The notes: generated by a model not told the origin, from the letters alone. A DNA stretch of 64,000 nt from Taenia hydatigena (GCA_036345935.2 JADWOT020000006.1:19566519-19630518), one strand, 5' to 3'. Shown: positions 11,650-25,443, counted from the first letter of the stretch. Made by a program: numbers and translations.

Positions 11650-12726
11650 GACGACAATTCTCCCGAGAACCTCTCTAATTCTCTTAGCATGCTAGAAGCG
11701 CACTGCCTCAGTATCGGTCTACAGGGTGATGAAAATGGGGCTTCCATGGCTGGCGCCTCCTCTTCTTCTCCTCCATTTGCCGACCTAAACACTCAATATC
11801 CCCAAGCCATCTATCGATTTCTACAGCCTCCCATTGATAACTGCCAAGTGTCACCTTTCCCTCCCGCTGATTGCTCAGCAGTCGCAAGGGCGGCAGCAGC
11901 ATTCGCGGCTATTGCTGCACCTCAAGAGCATTCCACGTCTCCATCTCCATCTCCATGCCAACAATGGTCCAATGATTTCTCAACTTCTGTCGGCCAGGGC
12001 TACACATATGAGAACCAACAAAGTCGGTATTTACCCCTCCTTGAATCCAATTGGATGTCTAGCTTAATTAGCCCATACCATAACTACCATCAACAAATGC
12101 CAGCCTCTTTAGATCCCACAAAGGATCCTGTCTACGCAGCAAACTACTTTTTCGCTGCAGCAGAAGCTGCAAAACACTATGAGCCACGTTCATTTACCCC
12201 AACCTCGACTAGACCAATGCTTCCAACCAACAGGCGCTATGCGGGAGCTCGGAGTAATTGCGACTGTCCCAACTGCCAACAGATTGACAGACTAGCGGCC
12301 TCGAACCCAGAATTGGCAGCGGATTTGAGGCGTAGTAGCAATACGCACAGCTGTCACGTGCCAGGATGTGGAAAGGTGTACAGTAAAACAAGTCATCTGA
12401 AAGCTCATTTGCGATGGCATACTGGAGAAAGACCCTTTGTGTGCAACTGGCTACTATGTGGCAAGCGATTTCCGCGGTCGGATGAATTGCAACGTCATTT
12501 GAGAACACACGCGGGGGAAAAGAACATCGTGTGTCCGGTGTGCCAGAAACGCTTTCTGAGAAACGATCATTTGAGTAAGCACGTGAAGACGCACTACAGT
12601 GCAAAGAGTGAAGAAGAACCTAATGGGAATTCGGATCAGCAAACGAAGGTGAGGAGGGTTAAGCTGGAGATTAAAGAGGAGCAAGAACGTGAGGAGAGTG
12701 AGATCGAGAAGACAACCTCCAAGTGA
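11650..12726 (+). CDS. Sp-family zinc finger transcription factor (main coding exon)
   Basis: Nuclear DNA-binding protein of the Sp class, which binds GC boxes. Counting from the ATG at 11689 the product is 345 residues. It has an alanine-rich stretch (66-77), a Buttonhead box with CDCPNC (191-196), and three adjacent C2H2 fingers: C222/C227/H240/H244, C252/C257/H270/H274 and C282/C285/H298/H302. The base-contact helices are [16 protein letters not shown] and RNDHLSKH, the Sp pattern. The Btd box separates it from KLF proteins, which lack it. The tail is charged and carries two overlapping SUMO-consensus sites, VKLE and IKEE. The start is uncertain: a good acceptor (pyrimidine run then CAG, ending 11649) lies 39 nt before the ATG, and the frame stays open from it ([13 protein letters not shown]), so an upstream exon may add residues. 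ATTAAA at 12738 and AATAAA at 13181 are possible poly(A) signals. Orthology within the Sp group (Sp5, Sp8/9 or Sp1-4) is not resolved. Confidence 0.92.
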   Translation, partial: DDNSPENLSNSLSMLEAHCLSIGLQGDENGASMAGASSSSPPFADLNTQYPQAIYRFLQPPIDNCQVSPFPPADCSAVARAAAAFAAIAAPQEHSTSPSPSPCQQWSNDFSTSVGQGYTYENQQSRYLPLLESNWMSSLISPYHNYHQQMPASLDPTKDPVYAANYFFAAAEAAKHYEPRSFTPTSTRPMLPTNRRYAGARSNCDCPNCQQIDRLAASNPELAADLRRSSNTHSCHVPGCGKVYSKTSHLKAHLRWHTGERPFVCNWLLCGKRFPRSDELQRHLRTHAGEKNIVCPVCQKRFLRNDHLSKHVKTHYSAKSEEEPNGNSDQQTKVRRVKLEIKEEQEREESEIEKTTSK

Positions 12727-12737
12727 AGTGCCCTTTC

Positions 12738-12743
12738 ATTAAA
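12738..12743 (+). terminator. Possible poly(A) signal ATTAAA
   Basis: Variant poly(A) hexamer only 12 nt after the Sp stop codon. Its closeness makes the canonical AATAAA at 13181-13186 an equally likely site. Confidence 0.3.
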
Positions 12744-15700
12744 GATTGACATTCCAACCTTTTAAATCTTTTACCCTGTGTGCATATTTTTGTGTTGGTT
12801 AAAAGGCAACAGTATATGCATCGTGATTTAAAAATTATAATTTTTTTGCGGGAAAACATCAGATTCTCTTATGAGGTAATCGGTGGATCAAAAGTGACGA
12901 AAGGCGGTGTTTAAGACAGAAAGAGGAGTTGCGATTAGATCTGGTTGATCAAGAACCTTTTATTTGACGAAATATAAGCCAAATACCCGATGCTAACTTC
13001 ATTGAGAACGGTATTTTTGAAAAATGACAGAAGAACTCAACTCTTAAATAGTCGGTTAACATACTTTACCTCTGAACGGAAGTTACGAACCGACTTTTCC
13101 ATGAAATGTACACAGGTAATTATTCATCCGGGACAAATCTCATAATTACTATAAAGCACTTTATTTTTTATCTGTAACCTAATAAACGCGTATAATCTAA
13201 AAGATGGCTCTGAATTTCATATTTTTTCTTCGTTTAAGGCACTGGGTAAGCAGCGGGAAGAACACGTGTACTCGCCCACAAAAGTGGCTTTGCATTCACG
13301 GTAGTTAGGGCTAGTGGACGGGCTTGCAAAAGGCACGCAACATCAACGACAACAAAGGCACGTAATGAGGGTGAATAAATTTCCTGGGGGAGATAGGGTG
13401 GGGGAGGGGGAAAAGAGTTGGTGCTTCTTAAACGATGGGCGTTGCTGTATGGTGCCGAGGTCGTTCACTTCTGTGTGGCGACAAGAGCCGAGGCGAGGCA
13501 GCTATGGCGTGGGGAACAATTATGGCTCCTCCTCCCACCCTCCCCCCCGCCCTCTCTCATACCACTCCCCCGCGCACCTCTGAGTGTGCAAATTGCGGCC
13601 ATAAACCGATGTCGGTTCCACCCACTTGTGGTGCCAAGTAGAGAGGGCTCCTCATCCCCTTTCTGTGCCATAAATCATTTGCATTTTTTGTGAGATGAAA
13701 AGTAAACAGTTTGTACGATCAACCATCAGCTGCCGTGATTAGGTAGACGATTTCCAGAAGGATCGCTCAAGTAGATTTTGGGCTTTCAATTTCTCCGGTG
13801 CAAAGGTGGATGATAATGTACAGTGAAAAATAAGATTCATTGCTTAATAACGGTTACTCCACACCTCATGAAGCAGTTAACAGATTATTTGTCCAAATCA
13901 CAGGCATTGGCGGCATTGCAAACATAGACGAAGAAGCTAAGCACAGCAAGTCGCAGAGAGGTATGCATCTATCCAAAGTACGGCTGCATCACTGCAAGCG
14001 ATGATTCTAGCCTTGGCACTTCACTGGTTTGCCAAGTAGATCAACTAATCCAAAACGCCAGACCGCTATTTATTCCCACTTTAGAACTAAATAGAAGAAG
14101 AACATACCTGCAAGACTAATGAATGCAACCATTCAATCACTCTCCTAAGGTTGTTCGGCTGTACTGACGAATATCGGTTGGTAGAAATGTTTTTCAATTA
14201 TTCATTGACCTTTAAACAAGAACAAAAGCAGTCTTTAAGCGTATTATCATCTGTTGATAAATTAGATGTGACAGATACTTGCGTGGCTTATTTCTTTTTC
14301 ACAGCTGCTGTAGGATATGCATTAGTTTTTCTTTGTCGTAATAGATACTACTGACAATCTCAATGCCCTATAACGAGCTAATGCGTCAGTAGTGGCACTT
14401 ATTTCTTCATGAATAGGAGTGCCGAGTCTCTTCAAAAGCGAAACGTTGCTGTTTAAGGATAAAACACCTAAATCACTTCAATTCAACAATTTATGGGCGG
14501 TAATTCCTACACTTCTACATATTTCTGTACATAAAATGGCAAAATAGGTAAGGAGTTTTCACGGCTCTAAAATCAGGTTCTATTTCATTCATTAAACAGA
14601 TAAGCCTGGATGGCAACTAGGAGGCTCAACTAACATTCACACCAACTTAGCCAGAAGCTCCAACTGGCTTTAATATGATGGTGGTGATTGTGACTTTGTC
14701 TCAGTCATGAAATCACAATGTAAAGACGTTGTTAAGGAGCTTAATTAAACCCGAATAATGACTGGTACATGAGATATAGGCGACCAATTTTGAGATGCTC
14801 CAAGATCGTTATCCACTGATGTGGCTAGTGGCGGATTCCACGGATTATAAGTAGCAAATATAAACGCGTCCATAGAAAAAGTTGGCGCCTGTCCTAATAA
14901 CCTCCTCAATGGTGCCTCAAATTGGTTTCAATCGCAAGAGAGCCTATGCGCTATGAAGGCAAGCATTCTAGACCATCATCTATTGCGGTCGTGCAGACCG
15001 TAGGAGCCGAAGTATAAAGCATCCATATAAGTTTGTCAGTGTTTAAGGAAGCGATTTAAGAGACGGCAAATAAATCAGAAGCAATTTATCATCTTCATTT
15101 GACCGTAACCATAGCCTCCAGCCCTTTAACGCGTTAATAATAAATCTTTGTTCTATTTGACATGGCGTTTTACTACTTTGTGGATGGATTAAGCCGCTCC
15201 CTGGATAGTCGCGGTCAGCAAACACGATGAAGGTGTAAAAGAATACCGTTTCCTGTTTTCGTAATCTAGATACTGCGAGGGAACGATTTTTACTGCGGCG
15301 ACTCATTTTGAAGGACCAGTAAATTGCATTTGCTATAAGAAAACTGAAAATTGGAAATTCACAAGGTAACTACTGATGGTTTGAGGTCAATTTTCAGCAA
15401 ACTGCAAACCACCACAAAGGAAAGCTTACTATGTTTCCCCAAATGAAGCAGCATACTTTGTATTCGTTGAGTATGGTGAATCATTCTCGTAATGTTGCCC
15501 ATAGGTAAGCTTCGCGAAGAAAAAGGGACTGATCTACAAAACATGAGCTATTCCCTATCGCCTTGGCATAGGAGAGACCATTCGGAAACGCTAGTCTGAA
15601 CTACAACATGCCCCACTAGTAATGTTGAGTTATCATTTTTTTTCAGTCCTACCCCTCAATCATTTGCAATTTGTACAAGACCTCTTTATTATCAAATTCA

Positions 15701-17149
15701 AAGAACAAGCAAAGGGATAACCGCGGAAGGGATTTAAAGTAAGAAGGGCGCTATGCATTGATTTAATGTTTCCCTTAGTGTACCTTTTCCCACAGTAGCT
15801 ATTTAGGCGTCACCAAGGCTTGACGGTTGTGCATGTAATTTCTTTTTTATGTCAATAATGAATTCCCACACCATTATGACTTATTGTAAGATCTCGAAGG
15901 GACTGGAGGCGCTACATTTCAGACTCAGTGAGCTCCAAACTCATTTAATTGCTGGTTAGCCAATGGCATGCGTACCTTCGGACAGATAATCCAGCCAGAT
16001 CGCAAAAGTGGCTTAATAACCTCTTAGAATCTGATAATTTCTTTTTAAATGGTTAAAAGGTTACTCACAGAGCTAACATTATAAAATTACTAACTTCCCA
16101 AGTGGGTGATATTGGTTTATTAAAAGAAGAACTAAGGTAAGGTTGAATTTCAAAGGGGCTTTGCTAGTTTTTCATTGTAGCTCTTCCCTCTATTGCTCAT
16201 TGCAAGGAAGGCAGGAAACTTGTAAAAGGAAATCCTTCCAACCTTCCCTAATATCAGTAATTAAATCAGGGACTTATTTTTGCTTAATCTTTCAGAATAA
16301 AATACAAAAAGCTATTATTCACTGGAAGGTTTAAAAGTTCATTTATGCCGCATTTTAAAACCCGAAATTAAGTTCTATATTTGCAAAAATCTCACAAAAT
16401 TGTAGGGTTTAACAAGACTTGCAAGGATTGGGAATAAAAACGGACTATTCATATTAAGGTCTAAAAATAAGTTGCTTGATAAAATTTGTTTAAAATAATT
16501 GACTTGAGAAGGCCTGATCAAGATGTAAAAAATTGAATAAGCATTTATTATCTCAAATTAATGCAGGGCTCGAGTTTTTCTGAAGACGACGAAAGAAGAC
16601 AATGATAGAGGAGGAAATGCACTGTCACTGTACAGAAGGGCTGAGAGCTACTGCCATGGCTCGGGGACACTTCACTTCACCTCAGTGCCTGCGCAATTAA
16701 AATGATGAGATAATCCAAGTATTTCGCTTAATTTATAAACCTCGGTGAAAACTCTCCACTTTTCTTGAGCCGTAGCATTATGCAATTTCATGTAAAACAA
16801 AGTTAATCGTTGGATAATAACGATGGAACATGAACGGAGGTGGCTAGGACTAAATCTTTTGTTTTAAGAAGGCAAAAACTTTATTCAGAAGGAATAGGCA
16901 GGTCTGCATTTCTTTGACAAGGAATCACAGATTGTAGGGGCGATCGTGTCAGCAATAAGTCTGCTGGTACTTTCTAATCATTGCCAAAAACAGCATCGAT
17001 AACTTAGGTCATATTGTCAGATGAATAGGTTTTGCAAAAAGTTTGACATCCATACAATGATTGGCTGCGTTGAAGACAGACATCCACGTCCTGTCACGCA
17101 CTCTACTGATCAGTTCTACTCTACTGTACCAGTTCTAAAGCAGGGCTAA
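12744..17149. other. Intergenic region downstream of Sp
   Basis: Includes possible 3' UTR up to about 13.2 kb. 13380-13640 is unusually GC-rich, with G-runs on one side and C-runs on the other (GGGGGAGGGGG- and CCCCCCCGCCC-type), which gives overlapping open frames on both strands by composition alone. The remainder is AT-rich with no supported gene. Confidence 0.5.
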
Positions 17150-17490
17150 GCTTTGGGTCCAATGGGATTTTCATTGCACTTAGACATTTTTCCTGTTGCA
17201 CGCCGATTCGACGACTAGTATGGTTGGTTTGAAGGCGCTTGTCTCGCAGAGTCGAATACGCTGTGATGGCCGACGCATGAGATTGCCCAAGGGGAGGGAC
17301 AGGACATGTAATACTTAGAGTATTTGCTTAACTCTTCGTTTTTTGCGTCATGGATACTTAAGGCTCTGCCACTGCATTTCCACTGGACCATGCCAACAGC
17401 CACAAAGTCTTTCCGTATATCGGCAATACCTATTCTGCCTGAGTGTCATGACTGCCTTCGTCTTCTGGAAGGGCTTGAAGCGCTAACTAA
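17150..17490 (+). mobile_element. TRIM-like copy, 5'-truncated
   Basis: Contains the 3' end of the internal region, a purine tract (AAGGGGAGGGACAGGA) and an LTR from TGTAATAC (about 17308) to GAAGCGCTA (about 17487). It is diverged from the young copies at 1-3 kb but in the same order. Confidence 0.6.
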
Positions 17491-19228
17491 GGCACATGAA
17501 AGGCGGGTTTGATCGAATTCTTCGCACATAAGCAGCTTCTCATTAACACGTTATATTAAACCGTATGTAGGAATTAACTTCAAGACTTTTCCTTATTTTA
17601 TAATGGTAATGGTGCAGCCAAATAGAGTTCTTGGAACCTGCACATTTCTTACACTAGCGATTCGGCCAGTTATGAGCTCCTACACTCATCCTAAAGCAAA
17701 CGCAAAAAGAGCTAAATCTATTCTGCACGATTTACAATTTCTTTCTTTGTTGGATAATTGCTGCGCGAGGTTTAAGATCTACTTCATTCCAGAGTGACAA
17801 CCTTAGCGTCTAAGTGCATGAACGTCTTTCTTTCCTTTATCACCTACTCCTGCCAGTTAGTCTTCTTAAAATCTGAAACTCTTAGCATATTCTTCAGATT
17901 CTTTAACATTCATTGAAACCACTTCCCTGAATGCAGAAGAGCACACTTTTTAAAGCTTTAAGCGTGAGCGCATTCTCCTTTAATAATAAACCAACAACAA
18001 AGAACTGGTTAAAGTCATTTTTATAAGTCATTTTAATTGGTACCTTTGTTTGGCACGTCTGTACGCCCATCTGTTACTAAAAGGAGTTGAGGGCGCAGGG
18101 AGACTGCAGAATCTTGAGCGCATGATTGACACAACACTAGGAATGCTCTCACGTGTCAGTTATCCAGTCGCGAGACTCAAATGGCAATTATAAAGGCGTC
18201 TACAACACTGATTAGACGTCTGAGGTAAATGTATTTACGGCTCACCTCTTTGGGAATTAAGTCCCGATTGTAACTGCCTAAACAGTGGGTGTAAATAGAC
18301 TATCCGCTTTTGTATGCTTTAAAATTGGAGCAGGCTGCGGAAAAAACAGCAGTCCATCCAATCAAAAAGTTGTTTTAAGGGAAAACTAAATAATTACAGA
18401 GTTGTCTACCAACCTTTCATAGGAAGTTGGTAACCTACCGCAATCTTACTTCCATTAAAGTTCTTGTCGCTAGAAGTCCAAAAGCTAGCTTCAGCCCTAA
18501 CCACCTCACTTTATGCCTCATTTCCACCCGTCATCTTTTGATTCTATTGTGTAGCTGTCTGGTGTCATTGTCAAGACAAGACAGAAATTATCTTTTGGAG
18601 AAAAGTTGGAGGAACTAGAGTAAGGTTTGCAGTGTCATGGGTCTACCATTCGGGAAGAGGATCTATCAGGTCAAAATGACCTAGTTACCATTACCTGGTT
18701 TTTGGAAAGATGTTCATTAAAAGCAATTGCATCTGAATTATACTATACAGAAATTAACAAGAACCTTAAACATCTAGAGGTGTAATAGTAACCAAGAAAT
18801 GGGAGAGGAGCGGTGAGAAGATAGTTTAGCAAAATAAGTGGCTTACAATGCTTGCTTTCGTAATGTTCTAACGAAAGGTTTTTTTACTATGACGACTTTT
18901 TATAACTTGCCCGAAAGAAGTGAAGTCCTTTGATCTACCCGTCATTCACCAATAAATGACATGAAACACTCATTTGACTGGTCGTTTCTTCACGACTTCT
19001 CCCAGTTGATGCAACCACTGACTAGTCGTATGCCACTCAACTTAGGGATTTGTGTAAAGTCAGGGTTTGATGGAAAATCCTGCCGAGTTAGTTTTCATAA
19101 TTCTTTATTAACGGTGGTGGCTCTTCAATTTGCTTGTTTACATAGCTTTTGAATGATACTTTCTTGTGCCGCGTCTTAATTAAAGAATGAGCACAAATGA
19201 CAAGATTCAGTGCTCCTGTTGTTTGTTT
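17491..19228. other. Non-coding spacer
   Basis: AT-rich. Open frames here (62-64 codons) have no recognisable features. Confidence 0.5.
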
Positions 19229-19830
19229 ATAATGCGTGAGATGCTTAAGACTACGTCAATGTTCTTACGCTGGGCAGCGTGACCTCCAAGCAATGCCATT
19301 AGCCCCCTAACCCCTTCCGTCCATCATGAATGCAGTTTATCCTCCTATTATGACTCCATTCGCCTTTGTGACGGGTTTAGAGAGCTACAATGGTGGCAGC
19401 GAAACTGAATGCTAAGCCTCAATGCAAGGGAAAAAGGGTAAATGGTATAGGTGATGGAATAGAAAATGAAGTCTGCGTTAGGCGACTTTTGCAGTCCTGC
19501 GTTCTCAGAAATGCTAACAACAACTGAAGGGGTGCTATTTGTAGCCATAGCCCACTTGCAAAAAGTTAGTTTCGGAGCCACCTAAAACAACTGAATGAAT
19601 GCATCAGTTAAATGGACACAGGCTACCTATTCCTCCCTTCTGCTAGCTAGACATAACCTGGATAGACCTATATGGCTAGGCAGCACTTAAGCGAGAGCAA
19701 CGTGGCAAACTGGAACTGATGCGAGACCCAATCTGCACGAAACCGTTTCAGACTCCGTCCTATATAAGATAACTGCTTTTAGGCTGGCGTTCTTTCGACT
19801 AACAGTTGGCTATCTTCCTAGATGCACTCA
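19229..19830 (+). mobile_element. TRIM-like copy, 3'-truncated
   Basis: The LTR (about 19229-19389) ends GAGCTACA and is followed at once by the PBS match TGGTGGCAGCG (from 19391). Internal sequence continues through the CAACAACTGAAG block to about 19.83 kb (GGCAGCACTTAAG block). No 3' LTR was found. Confidence 0.6.
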
Positions 19831-22800
19831 AGTTTGATAACTAATGCGACCGATTCCTAGATGTTTTCAGCCATCACTGAAAGAACCTAAGTCGAGGTTC
19901 AAAAGTTGAGAGAGGCTGTATGTGTTTGCTTAACTCTATCTTTGTGCTTTCTCCCAGCAGCATGGCTTCTAAGTCATGCTGATAGCTCCTCAGCTAATCT
20001 GAACCTCGTTAATACCTATTCACCAAGTATTATGTCTTTTTCTGTCTTCAGAGAAGTCTCGATGTGCAACAGATGTTTCCTCATTTTTTCCACCAGGTTA
20101 AAATTGATTCATAATGAGTGCAGTTCAACTCGCATTTCATATGTTATTAAAAATATGAAGAAAATAGCAAGGGAAGGTCATAAAATGGTTAGCGTGAGTA
20201 AAAAGCTACATTGCGACCTAAATCAAAGGATCAGCTAAATTTCTTCCCAGCAATGGAGGCTGTGGACGTTAGGTATCGATACAACTGCGGGAGGAACCAG
20301 AGGAATCTCCCGAAGCGGCAAGATACAAATGAGAATATCCGCAAGCATATATTGACGAGCCGGTGACTCCAGAAGAGCATTTTAAGCGGATCCCAAACTT
20401 ATTTAGACACATAAATAAAGTTGTAGGATAGGGTCGCAAAATGAAGCTTGAAACAATCTTTTTAATTCATCATAGAAGCGAAATAGTATTGTAGAGAAGG
20501 TAGTGAAGACTTTTTTGAAACCATAATTAGCCCTAGCAGGATGGAAGGTGTGTTACTGACGTACAAAAGGACTGGAAAGGTATGATCACGACCAAATTGT
20601 ATTTATTTCAGAGGGGTTTGCATACCCTTCATTAAATGAACGAAGCTGCTAAAACTCAAAGTGGAACAAATTTCATTCCATATTTAACCGGTTGCTTTTT
20701 GGTCTGGAGAATAACACCTCAAGAGTATCATTGATGTCCGTAGAGTGGATGCCCCAAGGTGAAAGCCTATACCAAATTCTGCGACATTTTTCCTTCTTGA
20801 GTTGGAAGGTGCCCAATTCTCTACTACCTCAAACGTCTACTCCCTATAATCGCTGGGAGAACCGGAAGAAGCATGTGACATTATGGGGGTGGATAGAGGT
20901 GTGTATGGACGTAATTCAGTTTCATGTTGGCCACTTAACACTGGGAGTGTGCAGTAATGTGCCTCGAGACGTCGATGTCAGGCGCTGTTGTGCAATGTGA
21001 CTGGTGTGGTGTTTGTTTCAGATGAATGAATTGGCTTGTTATGAGGACCTGCAGAGTTCAGATACTGCGATTTTTTGGTGTTTTACCATTTTAAGGATTA
21101 GATAGACACGTAGCAGCTAATTAGAGCACTTCTTTTAACACGCTTTCTGCCACCTTTATGTTTTGAATTCGCCCTCAGGTCATGGGTTAACGCTGGAGTG
21201 ACCTCGGTGACTGCGATTCTCGTGTTTGACGTGATTGCGAATCTAAAGAGTCTTTTCGTAAGGCACTCTGTTTTATGGGGTCAACAGACTGCAGGCAACC
21301 AAATAAGGCGGCTGAAGATGGGTTGAGCAATAGGATTTTTGGTAATGCGTTGCTGGAAGAAATGTGGGAAGTCTCTGTTCTGGATAACGGCACAAAGCTA
21401 CCGGTAGCGAGTGATAATGAGACGGGAGATTAGCAAATGATTTGAAAGTTGATCAACATGGAAAGCGGTGGCAGTTGGGCGAAGAGGCGTGATATGGCCC
21501 AAGTTGGCAGACTACAGTTAGCTATAAAACTGCTTAATTTCGCCGTACGTTTCATGCCGTCTGGTAGCAGAATTACAAGGTGACTAACAGAATGATGCAC
21601 AACAAAGTGAAGTATCATCGATGCGAAATAACTATTCTGGCTACAATTCGCTTCCTATGGATTACATTTGTGTAGAAAATCACCCTCCCGCTAAACAATC
21701 AATAATGCCAGAAACATACAATTAACCAATGAGAGAAGTCATGGGAATGTGAATAAGTTAATAAAAATTCCCCAATTTTTGCCACCTAATAATGCAAAGG
21801 CCTTGAATGGTTTAGGAACATGCTCCCAAATCTCAAATTGGACACCATTTTCACCTAATCGAATAGAATTCGCCCTAAATTAATGTAAGCCATCTGGCAT
21901 CCACTGAATTTGTAACGAATCTTCAAGTCGTTTATTTTTGTAACGAATTTGGGTTTTTAGTTCTTAATATGACATTGCGCTGAAATTTACGGCAGGCCAA
22001 TTGGGTTTCGCAACTTTAGGGGGGAAGGGGGGGAGCATAAAGACAACTTCTTAACACGGGTCCTAACCGCTTAAATAGTATAGCACAACCCGAGAAATGA
22101 GTAGAAATTTTATTGACAACACCATCAGTTAAGGTGCATCTCCTATTTAATTTAGTTTAATTATCTCACTTTAATTTTAAGATGCTACAATTAAAATTTT
22201 AACTAAATAATTATCGATGGCACTAAATAGTCTAATCGTATGAGCTGCAGGCTGAATGAGCCAAGGTTGATGCTATTCAAGATGTCACGACAACTTTTCA
22301 CCATGCATTTCAGCAATAACGTATTCGTTCTAAGAAAAGTGTGCATTTCTCCCATTCCGTCCTTCCTACCCCCTCCTCCCTTTCACATGTAATTGCTCTC
22401 CCCGCAAAACCTCACCTCCTTTTTTGCTGCCAAAGGCAACTAGCAATCTAACCAGTTTTAGCCTATAACAAGTGGTATTTCGCCTCTTTGCGTTCCCTTG
22501 GATTTTTGTGTAATTGCAGACTTTTGGAGGTGAACACAGGTAATTGGGCAGCTTCCAGTACTTTAGTTTCCCACTTCTCTCCTCCCCTCACCATCCCACC
22601 CCACCCAATCTGGTCTTCCACTCGAAATTGCCATCGCCTTCCCTCCTCTCCGCCTCCACCTCCCATTTAACCGCAGGCAAGCAGGAGGATGGGGATTTGT
22701 GCTAGCTACTCACGAAGAAGAGGGAGTTAAGCTGCGAGGGAAAGCAGAAAGGCCCTATAATTATTACTCTGGGTGCGCGCAGGCAGACCCTTAGCTCAAC

Positions 22801-24519
22801 TCCCCATCTTCCTTGAGGGGTTGGATTTTTGAGAAGCACAGGAAGCCACAGGTGGGCAAAGCACGCGCGTGTGCGCAATCTAGCCTTTTTCTACTTGAAT
22901 TTCTTCCTCCAATATGAATTACCTTACTTCTACCACTCCAAATCCATATCTAACAGTTTGTTCTTTTGGCCGATTCGCTTCTCAGGTCGTTATTTGAATG
23001 CCTGGATATCAAGATAACATGAAACAATGTTTTATTCTGACATAGGTGATTATAAACAAAGTTGAGGCTTAAAACCAGAGCATTATATCAATAAATATCC
23101 AGGCGTCGAATAAAAGTGGGACATTCGACATTAAAGAAACACACAAAAGGGGATGCCATCGAGATGGTACCATGCGCAGTAGCAGGCGGTAAATAAGCAC
23201 CATCACAAGCATTAATTCCAACAAAATTTTCTCAGACTAGTCACGAGCCATCAACCAGGATGACAGTTGGCGATACTAAGATAACGTGCGGCAGCAAACG
23301 AAGCTTCTTGTCAAGAGAGACGGAGGACTCGAACTTACAGATGCTTCCTTGTGCATAAGAATTCAAGCGCAGTGTAGCAATGGAACTCTTACCAGTAAAG
23401 CCCTCTAAAAGTGGTCACTTGAAAGGCGTTCGATCTTCTGCCAGCGACGATTTTCAGTTGTGGTGATCGATTTATACCTAACAGTACAGGAATCGTATCT
23501 GCTGAAGACTCCAGAAAATGGCATACTTTTACTAAATTTATCGCGATAATTTATGAGCACGTAAAACGTCCAGAAACTACCCCATCTTGGGCACTAGAGC
23601 AAATTTTTACTATTGACCGATACGGAGGCAACGCAGACTGCTTCGAAGGTCTTGATTAGAAGCTGAAAACGGTGAACAAACGATGTGAGAGATCGTGGGC
23701 CAATCCGATATAATCCGGTAGAAGATGAGGCAAAAACCTGTTCGCATAGAGCACCCAAGAGAAGGAAACAGTTTCTCTAATAAGATCGCTATTTCAGGCA
23801 AGGGACGTGAGCATTGAAAGAATCTTCACCTCTCATAGAATTTTTGACTAAATGCGGAGTGAGGAGTCCAGAAATGACCGTGCTGCTAAGGTGGCACATC
23901 CAGAGTTTTTCAAACATCTATTCAGCTGCACCCACCTTCAGATTGCTTCTATTGGAGCAAACTCAAACGCTTGAACTGAGACCTGATAATTACGCTCCCT
24001 TCATACGCAAGCCTTTGGAGGAGAAAAAGGCACAGCAAGAGGACAGCCTTTTGTCATACATAAATGTCACAGCCTACATAACGTGTGTAATAATAAGGCA
24101 ATAATAAGGATTACTATCATACCAACAATAATGCCATGATAAACTGAAAGGGGCATTAGTAGGCCATTCTAGAAAAAAATAAAGCACCCATACACACGCA
24201 CACAGATACACGCATGTCAAATTGAAAGAAGGTGGAAATAGGGGAAGGGGGAGAACGAAGAAAGATGGGAGGAGGTAAGGCCATTCAGGCGATCTTCTTG
24301 TTCGCATGGCACACAAAAAATACAAACTGATACCTAGGCGTCTGGTTCACCACAACTCCAGGCGGACTACTTGCCACCTGACACTGTAGCAGCACGTCGG
24401 ATTCGAGGTGCACCTGGCTGTTTCAAAACTACAAATTTTGAACAAAAAAAGTTAACAAAAATTGTCCTAACTGCATCAAAGCACAGTGATTATGGTGAAT
24501 TTCCACACATTTTCTTTTC
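19831..24519. other. Non-coding region
   Basis: No supported gene. 22360-22665 is strongly pyrimidine-rich on the plus strand (CCCCTCC and CCACCCC runs) and ends in a CAG. Open frames of 62-110 codons (for example 19906-20238 and 20692-21000) are unrecognised, and I see no splice or motif support for them. Confidence 0.5.
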
Positions 24520-24812
24520 CCCATTGCAGCTCTTAAACAGGACGAAACTTCAGATTTAATGAGATTGACAAGAGGGTTCAGTGAAATTGCAGATATCATC
24601 TCAGTTGCGTGCAAATTCGATGACTGGCAAAGATGGTTGCGCTAAGGACGATGCTCGTAAGGAAGGCACTTAAGGCTCTGCAATTCTACTTCTGCCAAGT
24701 GGAATGGTCTCCGAACTATGCTAGTAAGCCCTAGCCCTTCTGTGCATCGGCAATATGTATTCAGTCTATGCATTATGCCTTTCTTCATCTTCAAAGAAAT
24801 ATGTAGCGAAAC
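24520..24812 (+). mobile_element. TRIM-like fragment
   Basis: Matches the last third of the family: a GTTCAGTGAAATTGCAGATA-type block, the TTCGATGACTGGC block, then LTR sequence ending AATATGTAGCG. The PPT and LTR start are eroded. Flanks 24813-25369 show nothing recognisable. Confidence 0.5.
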
Positions 24813-25369
24813 TCCCCAAATTCCTCCCAAATGAAAACGTTGTTACGAGTTAGTGGTTAGGCCAGGGAAATTGCTACCTAATCGACACGGTTAAAGGGAC
24901 GAATTTGCATAATCTAAGAAAATGCAGTGAGATTTCATCATCCGTATAGCAATCTGCACTCCGAAAGTGAAAAAGATTGTCAAGTCCTGATTCAAAGCAA
25001 TTGCCCATATGTTTCAGAAGAAAGTCCACTTTTCATCCAGTCTTTACAGTCCTGGGGTGAGCCACCTTACCATTTTATAATCGCAATATCCCAGAATCAA
25101 TCTGATCTAAACCCACCGGGATGACCATTGAGAAGATTACTGAAGAGTGCTTCCAAAAAACTGAGAATTGGTTGATGGCAGCATCTACTTTGATCATTAA
25201 GAAGAGCAAAAGGATAGAAAGCCTCAACTAGTAGCATTAGCATTCGCTACGAGGTTTGAAAAATTAAATCAACTACCACTGTGCGAACATTAAGAATTCT
25301 TTTTAGGTGCGCTTGTTAAGCCAAAAAAAAAACTATTCTTAGCCGCAAACCAAGAATATCTTCAACTGT

Positions 25370-25375
25370 TTTATT
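25370..25375 (-). terminator. Poly(A) signal AATAAA of TTLL gene
   Basis: Canonical hexamer on the minus strand about 70 nt past the stop of the last TTLL exon. Confidence 0.65.
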
Positions 25376-25443
25376 GTTCTCAACTTAAAAAGAGCTGCTG
25401 GTGACACACGACTTGGTAAAGCACACGTTACATGCTTGTGACG

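Noticed and set aside
12209..12684. Minus-strand frames opposite the Sp gene
   Set aside because: Shadows of the zinc finger coding sequence.
13314..13693. Overlapping open frames of 67-91 codons on both strands
   Set aside because: They arise from GC-rich, stop-poor composition; the peptides are low-complexity and unlike any known family.
23320..23345. tRNA B-box-like GTTCGAGTCC on the minus strand
   Set aside because: The flanking bases do not form a T-arm stem and no A box or acceptor stem is present.
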